DNA from: Gyromitra esculenta
Lineage: Eukaryota > Ascomycota > Pezizomycetes > Pezizales > Discinaceae
NCBI GenBank assembly: GCA_038503075.1
Contig: JBCAML010000013.1
Location: 186,001 to 250,000, forward strand
Reading direction: 5' to 3'
DNA length: 64,000 bases
The translations under genes and the position numbers were made by a program. Under the pieces are notes generated by a model. The model had not been told where the DNA came from and searched no databases. It worked only from the letters and a program-made list of their open reading frames with translations. Position 1 is the stretch's first letter; each line of letters starts with the position of its first letter. Positions 1 through 13,522 of this stretch are shown here, in pieces.

Positions 1-3000
1 TCATATCCTCAAACGAAGCCTTCTCCATGAGAGTAAGCGCAGGTTGAGTGAATTGGGTGGCAGACAAGAGGCCAGTAGGTGAGCGGTAAGTATATGAAGT
101 AGTTTTCTCGTTTATATCCTTAAAGATTTTCTCAGACTTTGTTGTGCCGTCAGCCATGACACTCTCGAAGGTCATTGACATGTAGTTCTGACGAATAGCC
201 TTTCCGCGAGGACCACCAAAGTGAACAGTGAGCTCGTTCGGGTTGTTTCTGACAATGTTTGTGATAGAGAAGCCTTTGAAACTAGTTAGTTCTCTGCTTG
301 AAGTAAACTACAAACTCAAAAAACTCACCATAATTGTCCATGAAATGCTTATCTGCTCTTTCCCAAACTTCTCTGGCAACGGGTGAAGAATCATAAAGAT
401 CCATTCCCATTCCTTGTTCCTGGGAACCCTGTCCGGTAAAAACATATGCCGATACCGGTTGCTCAACTTCTGCCTCTCCAATAAGAATCTTTTCCTCCGA
501 TTCTTTGTTAGTCGTCTCGACCCGAATTATCTTCCTACCACTAACCATACCGATATGATGCAGCTTTGTCTCGATATCATCATTCGGCAGGACCATCCCA
601 ACGAATGAGCAAGAAAATGACCTAACGCGACCGATATTGTTCTCGGCAGCCCATGTCTCAACAAGAGAACGAACAGCCGCAGATGAGAACATGCCGTGTG
701 TGATAGTGCCAGCAAGATTGGCGTACTTAGAGAAGGTTCTAGAGACGTGAATAGGATTAAAGTCCCCAGAGACTCTAGCGTAGCCCTCGTTGCTTGCAGG
801 AGCGCGGATGATGAGTTGAGTCTTTGCATTCAGAGGGATGGCATTATCAAAGTTGACTGGCTGCTCGATACTGGATCCGTGTCGCTGGAGGTAGTCAATT
901 ACTGGGTTTCCGTGGCTCTGACCTGCATCATACTCAACAGACGCGACTTGAATAACCTCCTTGGTAGGCAACTCGATCAAGACCTGTCCAATGGTTTCAA
1001 CGGAGCTGAAAACCTTCTCGCTTTTGAAGCGGATAAAACTTGAGAGACGGAAAGTGAGGGTTTTATTGAGGAGTTCGGTGTCTGGATCATCGAGGTGGAA
1101 CCACTCCTTGGATCTGAGCACAGCGACATCCTTGTGTGAAGTGAGTGTCACTTGCATAGGAGTCTCAACCTTCCTTTGGAAAGTGTTTTCGTAGTCGGTA
1201 TAGGCTCCACGGTACAAGAATTGAGAAATGACCTCCATGACTGATCGCCCTTCCCTGGAGATAGTGCCGCAAACCTCAACCATCTTTCCGGAAGGCTGAT
1301 TTAAGACAGCGTTGATATGTGCCTTAGTATCGACGACATCATCTTTTTCCAATGGATCAGCACCTGGAAGCATGCGGAAGCTGTTGGACAGGTGCAATAG
1401 TTTAAGAAGATCGCCATCAATTGTTCTCGGGAAGATGGCCTTGATGATTGCCTTCCACCCAACAACAATTGCAAAATCCATTGGGGCGTAAACCGTCTTG
1501 CCAGGCCTCTCCACGAAAGCTTCGCCATTGTTTCCTACAGCATGCACAAAGTCGGCAATCGCTTGCCCAGTGACCGTGGTTTGTCCGCCTTCGAAAGAAT
1601 CTGTAACAGATGCGTCCAAAGGAACCTTCTCGTCGCCAAACCAAAGGCGATAGTAGAATTCCTTAATTCTATCGTTCCTGCCTTCCATAACCTCGCGGAT
1701 GGGGGCATATCCGGTCTCCGGGCGGTATTCGAGAAGGATGGGCAGCCCGACCGGTTGGCCAAGAACGGTGCGTTCCTCGTACATGGTGAGAGAGATCTCC
1801 TTTTTGTCCGTCATTTTAACCTCAATGGTCTTGATATGGCGACCGCTGCCTTGGTTCTGTTCTTTAACAGTGATAATAGTTTTAGCTAAATTGTCGGCAC
1901 CGGTAATCTCAACCAACATGCCGTGAGCTGGTGAAAATATGCGCCTCATCGGGTTATCCTGATACTTATTTCCCTGAACGAAAACAGACGTGGTGAATAG
2001 CGCATGCCTCCAAGAGCGGGTATTTCCAGCAAGCAGCTTCAGCCATGATTCTGCATCTGGGAGAGCGCCCTGTGATGGTGAAGACGATAGCCTGTAGGTG
2101 ATTTTGTTTGCCTCCTCTGAGATGGTCAATCCGTCAACTTCCTCAACATCTCCTATAGCTGCCAATTGCCTGCCCCCGAAATATTCAACGACAGGAATAG
2201 TGGATTCATCGCCACCGTAAACATCCTTAGTCAAGCCAATAATGTGAGCCTCATGGACACCGTCTAGAATGTCTTTGATCGGCTCATTGACGGTTTTTGA
2301 ATACTTTGCCGCCATAGGACCCTGGAGAATACAAGTCCTGCCAACATCTTGATCTACAACAGCTTCCAGATCTTCTGACTGCCATAGTGAATCTTTCTTG
2401 AACCAGTACTCGAAACTCTCATCAAGAGATGGTACGAACGGCACGGGTTTCTGGCCTTGTCTCTGGCACAGCAACAAAAAGTGCTGCATATCTTGGGCGT
2501 TGATAAGCTGTGTGTTGGCCTCAGGGTACTGACTTAGAATTTTTTCGACAGTTGGGAAAGGACTGTCTAAATCGGCATAGTTCTGAAGTAACGAAGGCTT
2601 GCCAAGAGCTGTAGTGAAACGCTCCTCGACACGTCGGATGAAGTCACCAGTGAGACGCTTCAATGAAGGATCGATCCAGCGAGATTCGTGCTTCACATAC
2701 ATAAGTTCGACCATACGACGGACGACCTCAGCGTAAGTCATATCCTCAAGGTCTACGGCTTCGCCGGCAGTGTTGCGACCAAACCAAGTCTTTTGGAAAT
2801 CAGCGTTGAGGCGCTTAATGATGTAGTCACGTTGCTTCTTGAGCTCCACGAGACGCTTAGCTTTGTCGAGGGAGAAGATAGTTCGATCGAACTCAGCCCT
2901 GGGAAAAGTTAGATGTGTTTAATAGCACGTGGGTTACGGAAAATATACCATAGCTTTACACCGCGAGTGGCAAGCTTGTGAATAGGCTCGCCCATTTCCG

Positions 3001-5704
3001 AAAGAACGGTAATGACACCGCCTGCAGGTCCTTTGTAGGTCTTCTCCCAATCTTTATCTTCTAAGCCTGGAGCCTCACAGATAGCTTTTTTTGCCTACAG
3101 AAAAACAAGTCAACAACGGCATTTTTCAATCAAATCGAATGAACTAAACTTTACTTACGTTCAAGCTAGTATGGGCTTCCTTGGCGGTCATAACCCTACT
3201 AGCGAATAAAACACCATCAAACGGCATTGGCGGGTACTTAAATTTTTCGGACCAGGTACCAGTTAAGTAAGGGTAAGTGTCCTCCGCGCCACCGAAACCA
3301 GATCCGGCAACAAGTGCAATGTTATCGCATTTTCGAATACGCCCATACATTTGCAAGATCGGTTGATGGAAGTCCTCAAAGGAGTGATGTCCACCGCCAC
3401 GTCCGCCGGTCCACTGGAGGATTACCGGGAAAGTAGGATTGGCTTTAGCAACATTGATGACTTGCTGAATAGCATCGACGGAGCCAGGCTTGAAGGAGAT
3501 GTGTTTAAGCCCAATAGTTTCGATATACTCGTTAGCAACTTCAATGGACGGTACACCAGCTCCAATAGTCAGACCTTCGATAGGGACACCTTCTGAACGA
3601 AGTTGTTGGAGGAGGGGGATCTGCCAGGACATGGCGCGGGGGTTAACGTAGATTAGGTTTACGGTAATACCAGCACCAGCAGTAGTACCCTCCTCGATCT
3701 TGCGCAGAGCTTCAGTGAGACCTCTAGCGTTATAATATCCACCGCCTAGAATAAAAGTAAGAAATCTAAAAGGTGGGGCTAAGATGGGTTAATAAACCTA
3801 CCAGCCAATTCAATTTGATAACCAGCATTCATAGTTGCAGCCACGAAATCCCAAGGAACAGTGCAAGGGGTCATTCCTGCAACCATGACTGGGGGCCTTC
3901 CCAGCAGTCTAGAAAACTTAGTATCGACAAAAGTCTTGCCCTGTTTGGTTTTGACAAGTTTGGGCCCATGCTGCTCAAGCCAATTCACCGCATACTTCAC
4001 GGCATGCTCATCATCTCTGTCAAACAACTCAGGTTTGTATCCCACCTCTTGATTTGTCCCCTCAAACGCACCCGCAATGATAGTTCGAACACCGGTACCG
4101 TCTTTATTACGGTGTGTTAGGACACCAAGACCCGAGATCCCACCTGGGCCAAAATCAAGAATGTGGGTTGCCTTGGGGAAGGTAGTGGCAGCTTCCCAGT
4201 GTACTGGGAGTTGAGTGATCATGTTAACCAGCTCGGAGATAATGGATATCCCACTGTCTTTAGAACTACGGAGGTCCTCGCCAGTAAATGTGTTGAAGAC
4301 CGGGATTGCGAGCTCTTTCCTCATGAAGGTCTTAATATCTTTGAGATCGTCCTCAATGATCGAGGTCGCCGCTTCCAGGTAAGGCGAATGGAAAGGAGCA
4401 GAAATAGGTAAGAATCTGTTGGTAAAGCGAACTTTCCTTTCGGTGAAGGGAACGCGATTCTGGTCCAACCCTGTTGGTGCCTTCACTTTTCTAAGACTTA
4501 GATTAAGACCGTACAGCGACTGTGGAGGGCCGGTGACAACGACATTCCGGGCACCATTGATGAGAGAGATATGGATGTGCCTGTCTGCGGGCAAATGATG
4601 ATTGGTAATATCCACATGATGCTGTACTTGATCTTGCGACAGGTCCCGAATGGATAGCATAGGCGATGGAGTGCCTTCTCCCTCGTTGATGGAGTCTTGA
4701 AGGACACTCGGAGCAAGTGAGGTACGAGGGTATGTCTGTTGAGAACGGCATCCAATCCAGAAAAGCACCGTCAAGGCGTCATGAGAAATCTTGTAAAACG
4801 ATTCCCAAGATGATGCAGATGCAATTGCGGCAGCGGTGATGACACCCTGCGAGTGACCTGTACTACCAGAAAACCTCTCCCGCAACTCGCTAGGTTGTTT
4901 TCCGAGTATTTTACAAGTGACAAAATAGTGTGCCAGCTGAACCAACCCAATCAAGGGCAGTGAAACGGGTGCTGAGACGAGGTATGTAAGATCAGGAGTA
5001 GCATCTTCATCCTGCAGCCACCTCATGACATCTAGTCCCTTCGAGTAGACCTTCCCGGCTTTCGGATCTCGAGATAATGAAGAAAGAACATGGGCGCATG
5101 AAATCAAAAATTCCTCCACCATCCCACCATAAACATTGAATACCTCCCGGAGTTCATTGAAGTACTCTTCGATATTTCCCTGACCCCCAAAGACAGCATA
5201 TACACCAGCTTGTCCATCCGCAACAGCACGGAACAGGGCAGATTCGTGTGCCTTGATAGGTCGATTTGTAGCCTGACGAGCAGCATAATAGTGTTTCACG
5301 ACATCTAGTCTCTTTGATGGGATTCCGGGTAATTGAGCAGCCACGGCGTGAACTTCATTTCCCCGCAGAAAACGTGATTCGAATTCGCCCAGGACAAGCC
5401 GCAGGACGTCCTCGTAGGTTCCCTGAGCATCATCTTCACCTTCGAGAACCTGTTGTGTTACATATCCGAGGAAGCGAGCAAGAAGCTCAGGCACTGACGA
5501 CGGTTCATCGTCCAGAGCCAATTCATCTGTGGGGTTGGGCAAGTGGGTAGAGAATCGCTGACGTAGCTCAGATGCATGGTAATGGAGGGCTGTAGGGACG
5601 AGAAGAGCGTGCTCCAGAGAGCCGTGACTAAGCACGAGGGGGCGCAGAGAAGATGCAGAGTGAGGGGTAGAGACCCCAGTGGTTGTTCCTGTAGTGCCGT
5701 ACAT
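1..5704 (-). CDS. fas1: Fatty acid synthase subunit beta (3' end beyond window)
   Basis: Beta chain of cytosolic fungal type I FAS. It carries acetyl transfer, enoyl reduction, dehydration and malonyl/palmitoyl transfer. Five exons fit: 5704-3802, 3745-3159, 3094-2949, 2898-329 and 273-1, giving about 1,827 residues of a family-typical 2,050-2,100. The start is the ATG at 5704 (MYGTTG...); the upstream in-frame TTG is not needed. The acetyltransferase nucleophile motif GHSQG lies near residue 280. The enoyl reductase begins around residue 600 ([15 protein letters not shown]) and includes [10 protein letters not shown]. The hot-dog dehydratase signature GDFNPIH..THGMFSS is near residue 1610. 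The visible end, [14 protein letters not shown], enters the malonyl/palmitoyl transferase domain, so the GHSLGE-type motif must lie outside the window. It is divergent with fas2 over a 2-kb spacer. No internal stop or frameshift was seen. The fungal beta subunit identity is not in doubt; the symbol varies between species (fasB, fas1). Confidence 0.97.
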
Positions 5705-7667
5705 GGTCAAGTACGGTGAAGTGTCTGGCGGGATGGAATTGGTTGTTCTCGTCTAGGAAGCTAATCGCCAGGCCAGTCAGCATATTGCATGAAGGAAAAA
5801 TGAGAAAATTTTCTTTACAGCAGGATCAATTGCATATGTTTTCGATCCTACTGCGAGTAGAGAACTTACGAAGGATAGAAGAACACTCTAGTCTAATTAA
5901 TGCCGTCTCCTCAATTAAACGGGAAAAGGGACTAAACGAAGAAAAAAAGGTGCTCAATTCCTGAGGCAATAGGTCGTGATTGTTCGTGAAAGAATTGATT
6001 AGATGGGAGGGGGTGCGGTTATGGACGAGAAGTAGAGCTAGAGGAAGAGGGATAGAAAAGAACAATGGAGAGAGGGGGAGAGGCACTGAAGTAATTCCAC
6101 AAGATATGGAGGGGAATAATGCGTGGCACTGATTAGACTAAGATGCAAGGATACCACACACGATAGCTACCAAAGCACGTAGACAGAGCTTTCTTTACAT
6201 GCAGGAGACATTTGGAACGGTCTTTTTTCTCTTTCTTTCTATCATGGTGGAGGGCAAATCCTAGTCAGAGCTTGCCGTTCCACTACTCTACAGAACAAAT
6301 CAGGTAAAATGTTGAGGGGTGAACGGGTCCATGTCAAGACCCCTCCTGACCCAATGCCCCTGCAGGCCCGTTGGTTATCGCTGATCGATCCCTTGGACCC
6401 GGGCCTTTTCCCAACAACGGGGTCTGGAATATTCCTCAGCCTTCAACAAACAACAGTTTAAGTCCTCTAGACAGCCTCGGCGAGTTTACTATTCGTATTT
6501 AACTCCTAGGCTCCTCAATTCAAGATGTAATCTTCTCCGGATGGATTGAGATTGATTATGATGAATATACCGCATTCTGATGGGGGTTTCGTATTCTTCG
6601 TGTTGCACTTGTTGGGAGCAAGGTGTTGAACGTCTTATCAGAATGGCAACCGTTCTATGCCTGCTATTCGCGGCGTGTGTTTCGGACATGAGTACATACA
6701 TGCTTGCGCCATACTGATATTTTATCCCCGTGTCACAGGGTTCACGGCAATAATTGCTTTTGCAGCCATATACCATGGCGGCGGAACCTCCGGTCTGCGT
6801 TTATTTCCATAGTGGGCTGACCTATTACCAATACCGAGTTTCGGCCCGAAGCAGACCAATACGCCTCCTTCCTTCCGACCGAGCAATTGGAATCATTTAA
6901 GGATGATTACAACGGTGATAGTAACTGCTAAAGAGCTAAAGAAGGTAGATATCATACCGAGAAAGGGAGAACGAAGAGGGAGCCTGGGGAAGCTTGAATT
7001 GCGGTGAAGGTTGCGGTTTCCGTAGGTCTCGACGCTTGATATTCCAAATTGGACTGGGTCCCAACACTTTTCGATCCCTGTGGGCAAAAACTTCGCGGGT
7101 AGACCCCACCAAAGGGGGGTAAAGAGTTCTACAGGAATCGTCTGATAAAGCGATAGAGCACTAGTGATATGCCGGGAACAACCCCTGTTATCCCTGCTGC
7201 TCCAGCAATGTGGTGTTGGCTCGTCGAGAGAAAGAAAAGACTAAGCGTCGAATAGCTTCCTACATTTACTGCTTGACCTTCCCCTACTGCACGCACGCTA
7301 TACTTACCCCCTCCTCACCCACCACGTCTCCGTGCTCAATTCTTCACATTCTCCTCCTTACTTCAATTCCCCTCACCCCCGTGCGCTGACTCCCCGTATC
7401 CGCCGGCCAATCTTCATTCCCTTTGCCATTGACAAAAAAATAAACCCACCATAGAGGAGTTTAGACAGTAGTTTGAAGCTGTTCTGAAACAGCCGTTAAT
7501 TGAATTCCCTTTCTTCCATCTTTTTCATCCTGAATTTCATCTTCAATCCCTATATATCAATTCGATTCTTGGGGGGCCTAACAACTGCCATTTTTAATAC
7601 CCCGCCTTCTCCCCCGGAAGCCTTTTAATTTCCAAAAACTTGAAGGTCCTCTTTATCACATACAACC
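5705..7667. promoter_or_regulatory. Divergent promoter region between fas1 and fas2
   Basis: This 1.96-kb spacer separates the start codons of two head-to-head FAS subunit genes and must hold both promoters. A TATATA run at 7551-7556 lies about 112 bases before the fas2 ATG, and the stretch 7260-7420 is pyrimidine-rich on the + strand, as in many fungal promoters. One CCTCGG, the core bound by the fatty-acid regulators FarA/FarB in Aspergillus, is at 6475-6480. One copy of a 6-mer in 2 kb is close to chance, so it is weak evidence. Small open frames here show no recognisable protein. Confidence 0.75.
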
Positions 7668-10600
7668 ATGACACCCGAGCAAGAGCAAGAACTGGCTTAC
7701 ACCTTAATGGTGGAGCTTCTGGCCTACCAATTTGCCAGTCCTGTCAGATGGTTTGGATCCACCCTTTCTACTATTTCTTCAAGCTTCAGTTGCTGATACC
7801 AATTGATTATCAGGATTGAAACTCAAGATGTGATTCTATCTCAACACTCAGCGGAACGACTCGTCGAGATTGGACCATCCGATACTCTCGGCGGTATGGC
7901 TCGACGTACTCTCGCAGCCAAATATGAAGCCTATGATGCAGCTCAATCTCTCCAACGTCAGATTCTGTGCTACAACAAGGATGCGAAAGAAATCTACTAC
8001 GATGTTGAGCCAGTTGAGGAGGAAGTGGTAGCCCCGGAAGCTCCTTCGGGTTCGGGCTCAGCACCAGCTGCCGCATCCACCGCAGCTTCCGTTGCCGCCG
8101 CGCCTGCCCCGTCTTCGGGTCCGGCAGCCCAGGTTGCCGATACACAGGTGCAGGCCGTAGATATTGTCCGATCGCTCATTGCCCAGAAATTGAAAAAGTC
8201 GCTGGCAGAGATTCCGTTGTCAAAGGCTATCAAAGATTTGGTCAATGGCAAAAGTACACTACAGAATGAGATTTTGGGAGGTTCGTATTCACTTCCCATC
8301 GAACCCTAGGCCGAGCCCTACTGATTAAAAAAAAAATGAAGATTTACAGAAGGAGTTCGGAAACACCCCCGAGAAACCCGAAGATACTCCTTTAGATGAA
8401 TTAGGTGCAGCTATGCAGGCTACCTTCAACGGCCAGCTCGGCAAACAGTCCAGTTCTATGATTGCACGTATGATTTCGTCAAAGATGCCTGGTGGTTTCA
8501 ATATCACTATGGCCAGAAAATATCTCCAGGACCGCTGGGGTCTCCAGTCAGGCCGACAGGATGGTGTTTTATTAATGGCAATCACTATGGAGCCGGCAGC
8601 GAGGTTAGCAAACGAAAACGATGCCAAAGCATTTTTAGACGATGTATCAACCAAGTATGCTGCAGCTTCAGGTATCTCGCTTTCTGCACCTACTGCGGGT
8701 GGATCATCCGGTGGCGGTGGTGGTGGGATGATGATGGACCCTGCTGCAATCGACGCTTTGACCAAAGATCAAAGAGCTCTATTCAAACAACAACTCGAGT
8801 TACTCGCACGATACCTCAAAATGGATCTCCGGGCTGGAGATAAAGCATTTGTCGGGTCCCTGGATACGCAGAAAGTTCTCCAGGCACAACTCGATCTATG
8901 GAATGTCGAACACGGTGAGGTCTATGCTGCGGGTATCGAACCTTCCTTCTCGCCTCTCAAGGCTCGAGTTTATGATTCTTCATGGAATTGGGCTCGACAA
9001 GATGCTCTTCACATGTATTTCGACATCGTTTTTGGTCGTCTGAAGCTCGTTGATCGTGAAATCGTTTCGCGATGTATCCATATCATGAATCGTTCCAATC
9101 CCACGCTATTGGAGTACATGCAGTACCACATTGATCACTGCCCCGCTGAGCGCGGCGAAACCTACAAACTCGCCAAAGAGCTTGGGGAGCAACTCATTGC
9201 CAACTGCCAAGAGGTTATTGGCCATCCTCCAGTCTTCAAGGATGTCCAATACCCCACAGCTCCTCAAACCACGATTGATGCACAAGGTAACACGTCATAT
9301 GCCGAAGTCCCTCGCCCGGCCATTCGAAAACTTGAACATTACGTTAAGGAGATGGCTGCTGGCGGAAAGCTGAGTGAGTACGGAAATCGTACCAAAGTCC
9401 AGAATGACTTGGCCAAGATCTACAAGATCATCAAGCAGCAGCATAAGATCACAAAATCTTCTCAAATGCAAATCAAGACCCTCTACGCCAACATTTATAA
9501 GAGTTTGGCTATGAACGAGGCTCAGATCCTCCAGGAGAAGGGAGATAAGAGCAAGAAGGGTACAACCAATAAGAAAAACAGCAATTCTGGAAAGGGCCGA
9601 GTCGAATGCATTCCTTTCTTACATTTGAAGAGAAAGGAGGATCATGGTTGGGAGTACTCCAAGAAACTAACAGGGTTGTATTTGGACTGCCTAGAACAGG
9701 CTGCTGCGGTACGTTTATTATCCTAAATTCCTCAATCCCAAATTTCTAACATTTCCTAGTCGGGTGTCACTTTCGATGGTAAAAATGTCCTCATGACTGG
9801 CGCGGGTGCTGGTTCTATCGGAGCGGAGGTTCTCCAAGGCCTTCTCAGTGGTGGCGCCAGAGTGGTTGTTACAACAAGTAGATTCTCGCGTGAGGTTACC
9901 GAGTACTATCAAGCCATGTACACAAAACACGGTTCTCGCGGTTCTCAATTGATCGTGGTTCCATTCAACCAAGGTAGACCAATGCCTTCCACTAGCCAAA
10001 CTATAATCGGTACTAATTTTTAATGTAGGCAGTAAACAGGATTGCGAAGCTCTCGTAAACTATGTTTACGATGCTAAAAACGGTCTTGGATGGGATTTGG
10101 ACTTTGTTGTTCCTTTCGCTGCCATTACTGAGAATGGCCGTGAAATCGATAGTCTCGACTCCAAGTCAGAGCTTGCCCACAGGATCATGTTGACCAATCT
10201 TCTCCGTCTTCTCGGTATGGTCAAGACCAACAAAGCATCTCGCGGTTACGAGACTCGCCCTGCCCAAGTCATCCTTCCTCTTTCTCCCAACCACGGCACA
10301 TTTGGTAACGATGGTATGTACTCTGAGTCAAAATTGGCTCTAGAGACACTGTTCACCAGATGGCACTCTGAATCGTGGGGAAACTACCTCACTATTTGCG
10401 GTGCTGTCATCGGTTGGACCCGTGGTACTGGGTTGATGGGTGGGAACAATTCTATTGCCGAGGGTATTGAGAAATTGGGTGTCAGGACATTCTCACAACA
10501 AGAAATGGCTTTCAATCTTTTGGGTCTTATGGCTCCGGCCGTTGTTGATCTTTGCCAAATCGAGCCAGTGTTTGCCGATCTAAATGGTGGATTCCAGTAC

Positions 10601-13522
10601 ATCCCTAATCTTAAGGAACTGTCCGCCCAGCTCCGACAGAACCTCAAGGAAACTTCCGAAGTCCGCAAAGCAGTCACTTCTGAGACCGCTATCGAACATA
10701 AGATCGTCAATGGCGAGGAGGCAGAAAGGTTTCACCATAAAGTCACCATCCAGCCCCGCGCCAACATGAAATTCTCGTTTCCCGAATTGCCGGACTACAA
10801 GAAAGAAATCGAGCCGTTGGCTGCGGACCTCCGCGGAATGGTGGACTTGGAGAAAGTTGTTGTTATCACTGGCTTCGCTGAAATTGGTCCCTGGGGTAAC
10901 TCGAGGACGAGATGGGAGATGGAGGCATATGGGCATTTCTCGCTTGAGGGATGCATTGAGATGGCCTGGATTATGGGTCTTATCAAACACTTCAAAGGCC
11001 CTATTAAGGGCAAGCCATACTCCGGTTGGGTTGATGCCAAGACCAACGAACCTGTTGACGACAAGGATGTGAAAGCCAAGTACGAAAAACATATCTTGGA
11101 ACACTCCGGTATCCGTTTGATCGAGAGCGAACTCTTCGGTGGTTATGACCCAAAGAGAAAAGAACTACTTCAGGAAGTCGTCATCGAGCAAGATCTGGAG
11201 CAATTTGAGACCAGCAAGGAGAATGCCGAGGAGTTCAAGAGACAGCATGGTGACAAGGTCGAGATATTCGAGCTTCCAGAGTCTGGCGAGTTTACGGTAC
11301 GCCTAAAGAAAGGTGCCTTGCTGTATGTCCCTAAGGCCTTGAAATTCGACCGCCTCGTTGCGGGTCAGATTCCGGCCGGGTGGGATGCCCGCAGATACGG
11401 TATTCCTGAGGATATCATTAGCCAAGTTGATCCGGTTACTCTCTACGTCCTTGTGTGCGTCGTAGAAACTCTTTTAGCGTCAGGTATCACCGACCCATAT
11501 GAGTTTTACAAATACGTTCATTTATCGGAAGTTGGAAACTGTATCGGCTCTGGCGTTGGCGGTGTGAGTGCCCTACGAGGAATGTATAAGGGCAGATGGC
11601 AGGACAAACCCATCCAGAAAGACATTCTCCAAGAGTCTTTCATCAACACCATGTCTGCCTGGGTTAATATGCTGCTTCTTTCCTCGACTGGTCCCATCAA
11701 GACTCCTGTTGGTGCCTGCGCTACCGCTGTCGAATCCCTTGACATTGGTTACGAAACCATTGTTGAAGGCAAAGCGAGAGTCTGCTTTGTTGGTGGTTTT
11801 GACGACTTCCAGGAAGAAGGCTCTTACGAGTTCGCCAACATGAAGGCTACTAGCAATGCGGAAGAAGAGATAGCGCACGGGAGAACTCCTGGCGAAATGT
11901 CAAGGCCAACCACCACCACAAGGAATGGATTCATGGAATCTCAGGGATGCGGTGTCCAGCTCATCATGAGTGCAAAATTGGCACTAGAAATGGGTGTTCC
12001 GATTTATGGTATCGTAGCACTCACTGCAACTGCTACTGACAAGATTGGACGAAGCATTCCCGCCCCCGGTCAGGGTATCTTGACTACCGCCCGTGAGACT
12101 AACAGCAAGTTCCCCAGCCCACTCCTAGACATCAAATATAGGAAGCGGCAACTTGATATGAGGAAGGCCCAAATCAAGCAGTGGACTGAATCCGAACTCA
12201 TGTATCTCCAGGAGGAAGTTGCAGCTATGAAATCTCAGGGTGTCGACTTCGACGAGAACGAGTACATGCAAGATCGTGCCGGTCATATCGAACGCGAGTC
12301 CCAGAGGCAGGAGAGCGAGGCTCTCAACGCTTGGGGTAACAACTTCTGGAAGAAGGATCCTAGAATCGCACCATTGAGAGGAGCTCTGGCAACCTGGGGT
12401 CTCACCATTGACGATTTGGGCGTTGCGAGTTTCCATGGGACCAGCACGAAGGCGAACGACAAGAACGAATCGGATGCTATTCAGAAGATGATGACACACT
12501 TAGGGCGACAGAAGGGAAATGCCATCTTAGGTATTTTCCAGAAGTACCTCACTGGACATCCCAAGGGTGCTGCCGGTGCCTGGATGATGAACGGTGCTAT
12601 ACAATGTCTCAACTCTGGTCTTGTGCCTGGCAATAGGAACGCAGACAACGTCGATCAGAACTTGGAACAATTCGATTACATCCTTTATCCTAGCCGTAGT
12701 ATCCAGACTGATGGAATCAAGGCTTTCTCCGTTACCTCCTTTGGTTTTGGTCAGAAGGGTGCCCAAGCTATCGGCGTGCACGCGAAGTACTTGTTCGCCA
12801 TACTTGACGAACAGACCTACGAAATCTACAAAGCCAAGGTCGAATCGCGGTACAAGAAGGCGTACAGATACTTTCATACCTCTCTAGTCGAGAATAACAT
12901 GTTCCAGGCCAAGAACGATCCACCTTACGCTGCAGACCAAGAAACTCAAGTCCTCCTCGATCCACTTGCCCGTGTCCAAGCGGACAAGAAGACCAACAGT
13001 TACACATACCCGGCGCAGATCCAGAAGAAGCGCGCGGATCCGTCAGTCGAGAATACACGCAAACTTGTTGAGCACCTCGCCAGTGCTACTGCGGGCGACA
13101 ATAGCAAAATCGGAGTCGACGTTGAATTGATTTCTAGCATCAACATCGATAATGAGAATTTCATCGAGCGGAATTTCACTGTCGCTGAACAAGAGTACTG
13201 CCGTAAGGCGCCTAGCGCGCAGGCGAGCTTTGCCGGACGATGGAGTGCGAAGGAGGCAGTTTTTAAGGCTTTGGGTGTCTCGAGTAAGGGTGCTGGTGCG
13301 CCATTAAAGGACATTGAGATTCTGAGTGATGATAAGGGCGCCCCAATTGTTAAGGTTTGCTTTCCAGCCTCCAATACATATGCTATAGATACGTAACTAA
13401 CAAACAAACAGTTGCATGGTGATGCAAAGGAAGCTGCAGAAAAGGCGGGAGTTAAAGCGGTACAGGTCAGTATTAGCCATAGTGACGCTCAGGCTATCGC
13501 CATTGCGGTGTCTAGCTTTTAA
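7668..13522 (+). CDS. fas2: Fatty acid synthase subunit alpha
   Basis: Alpha chain of fungal FAS, carrying ACP, ketoreductase, ketosynthase and the phosphopantetheinyl transferase that activates its own ACP. Six exons: 7668-7750, 7814-8280, 8342-9708, 9760-9973, 10029-13354 and 13412-13522. They sum to 5,568 nt, or 1,855 residues, the usual length. The start [13 protein letters not shown] is standard for the family. The ACP lies at about residues 140-300 after an Ala/Pro-rich linker, with the pantetheine serine in [11 protein letters not shown]. The ketoreductase has [13 protein letters not shown] near 650. The ketosynthase has Cys in [11 protein letters not shown] (about 1273), His in [10 protein letters not shown] (about 1512) and His in [11 protein letters not shown] (about 1552). 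The transferase domain starts at IGVDVELIS (about 1738) and contains [12 protein letters not shown]. The last intron falls inside the transferase domain. The partner fas1 is divergent next door. Confidence 0.98.

Noticed and set aside
6475..6480. CCTCGG, core of the FarA/FarB fatty-acid response element
   Set aside because: Only one copy in a 2-kb spacer, about what chance predicts for a 6-mer on two strands, and these genes are synthetic rather than oleate-induced.
7810..8299. Open frames antisense to fas2 exon 2, and similar antisense frames through fas1 and fas2
   Set aside because: Composition mirrors the codon bias of the sense strand; the sense strand encodes conserved FAS domains throughout.
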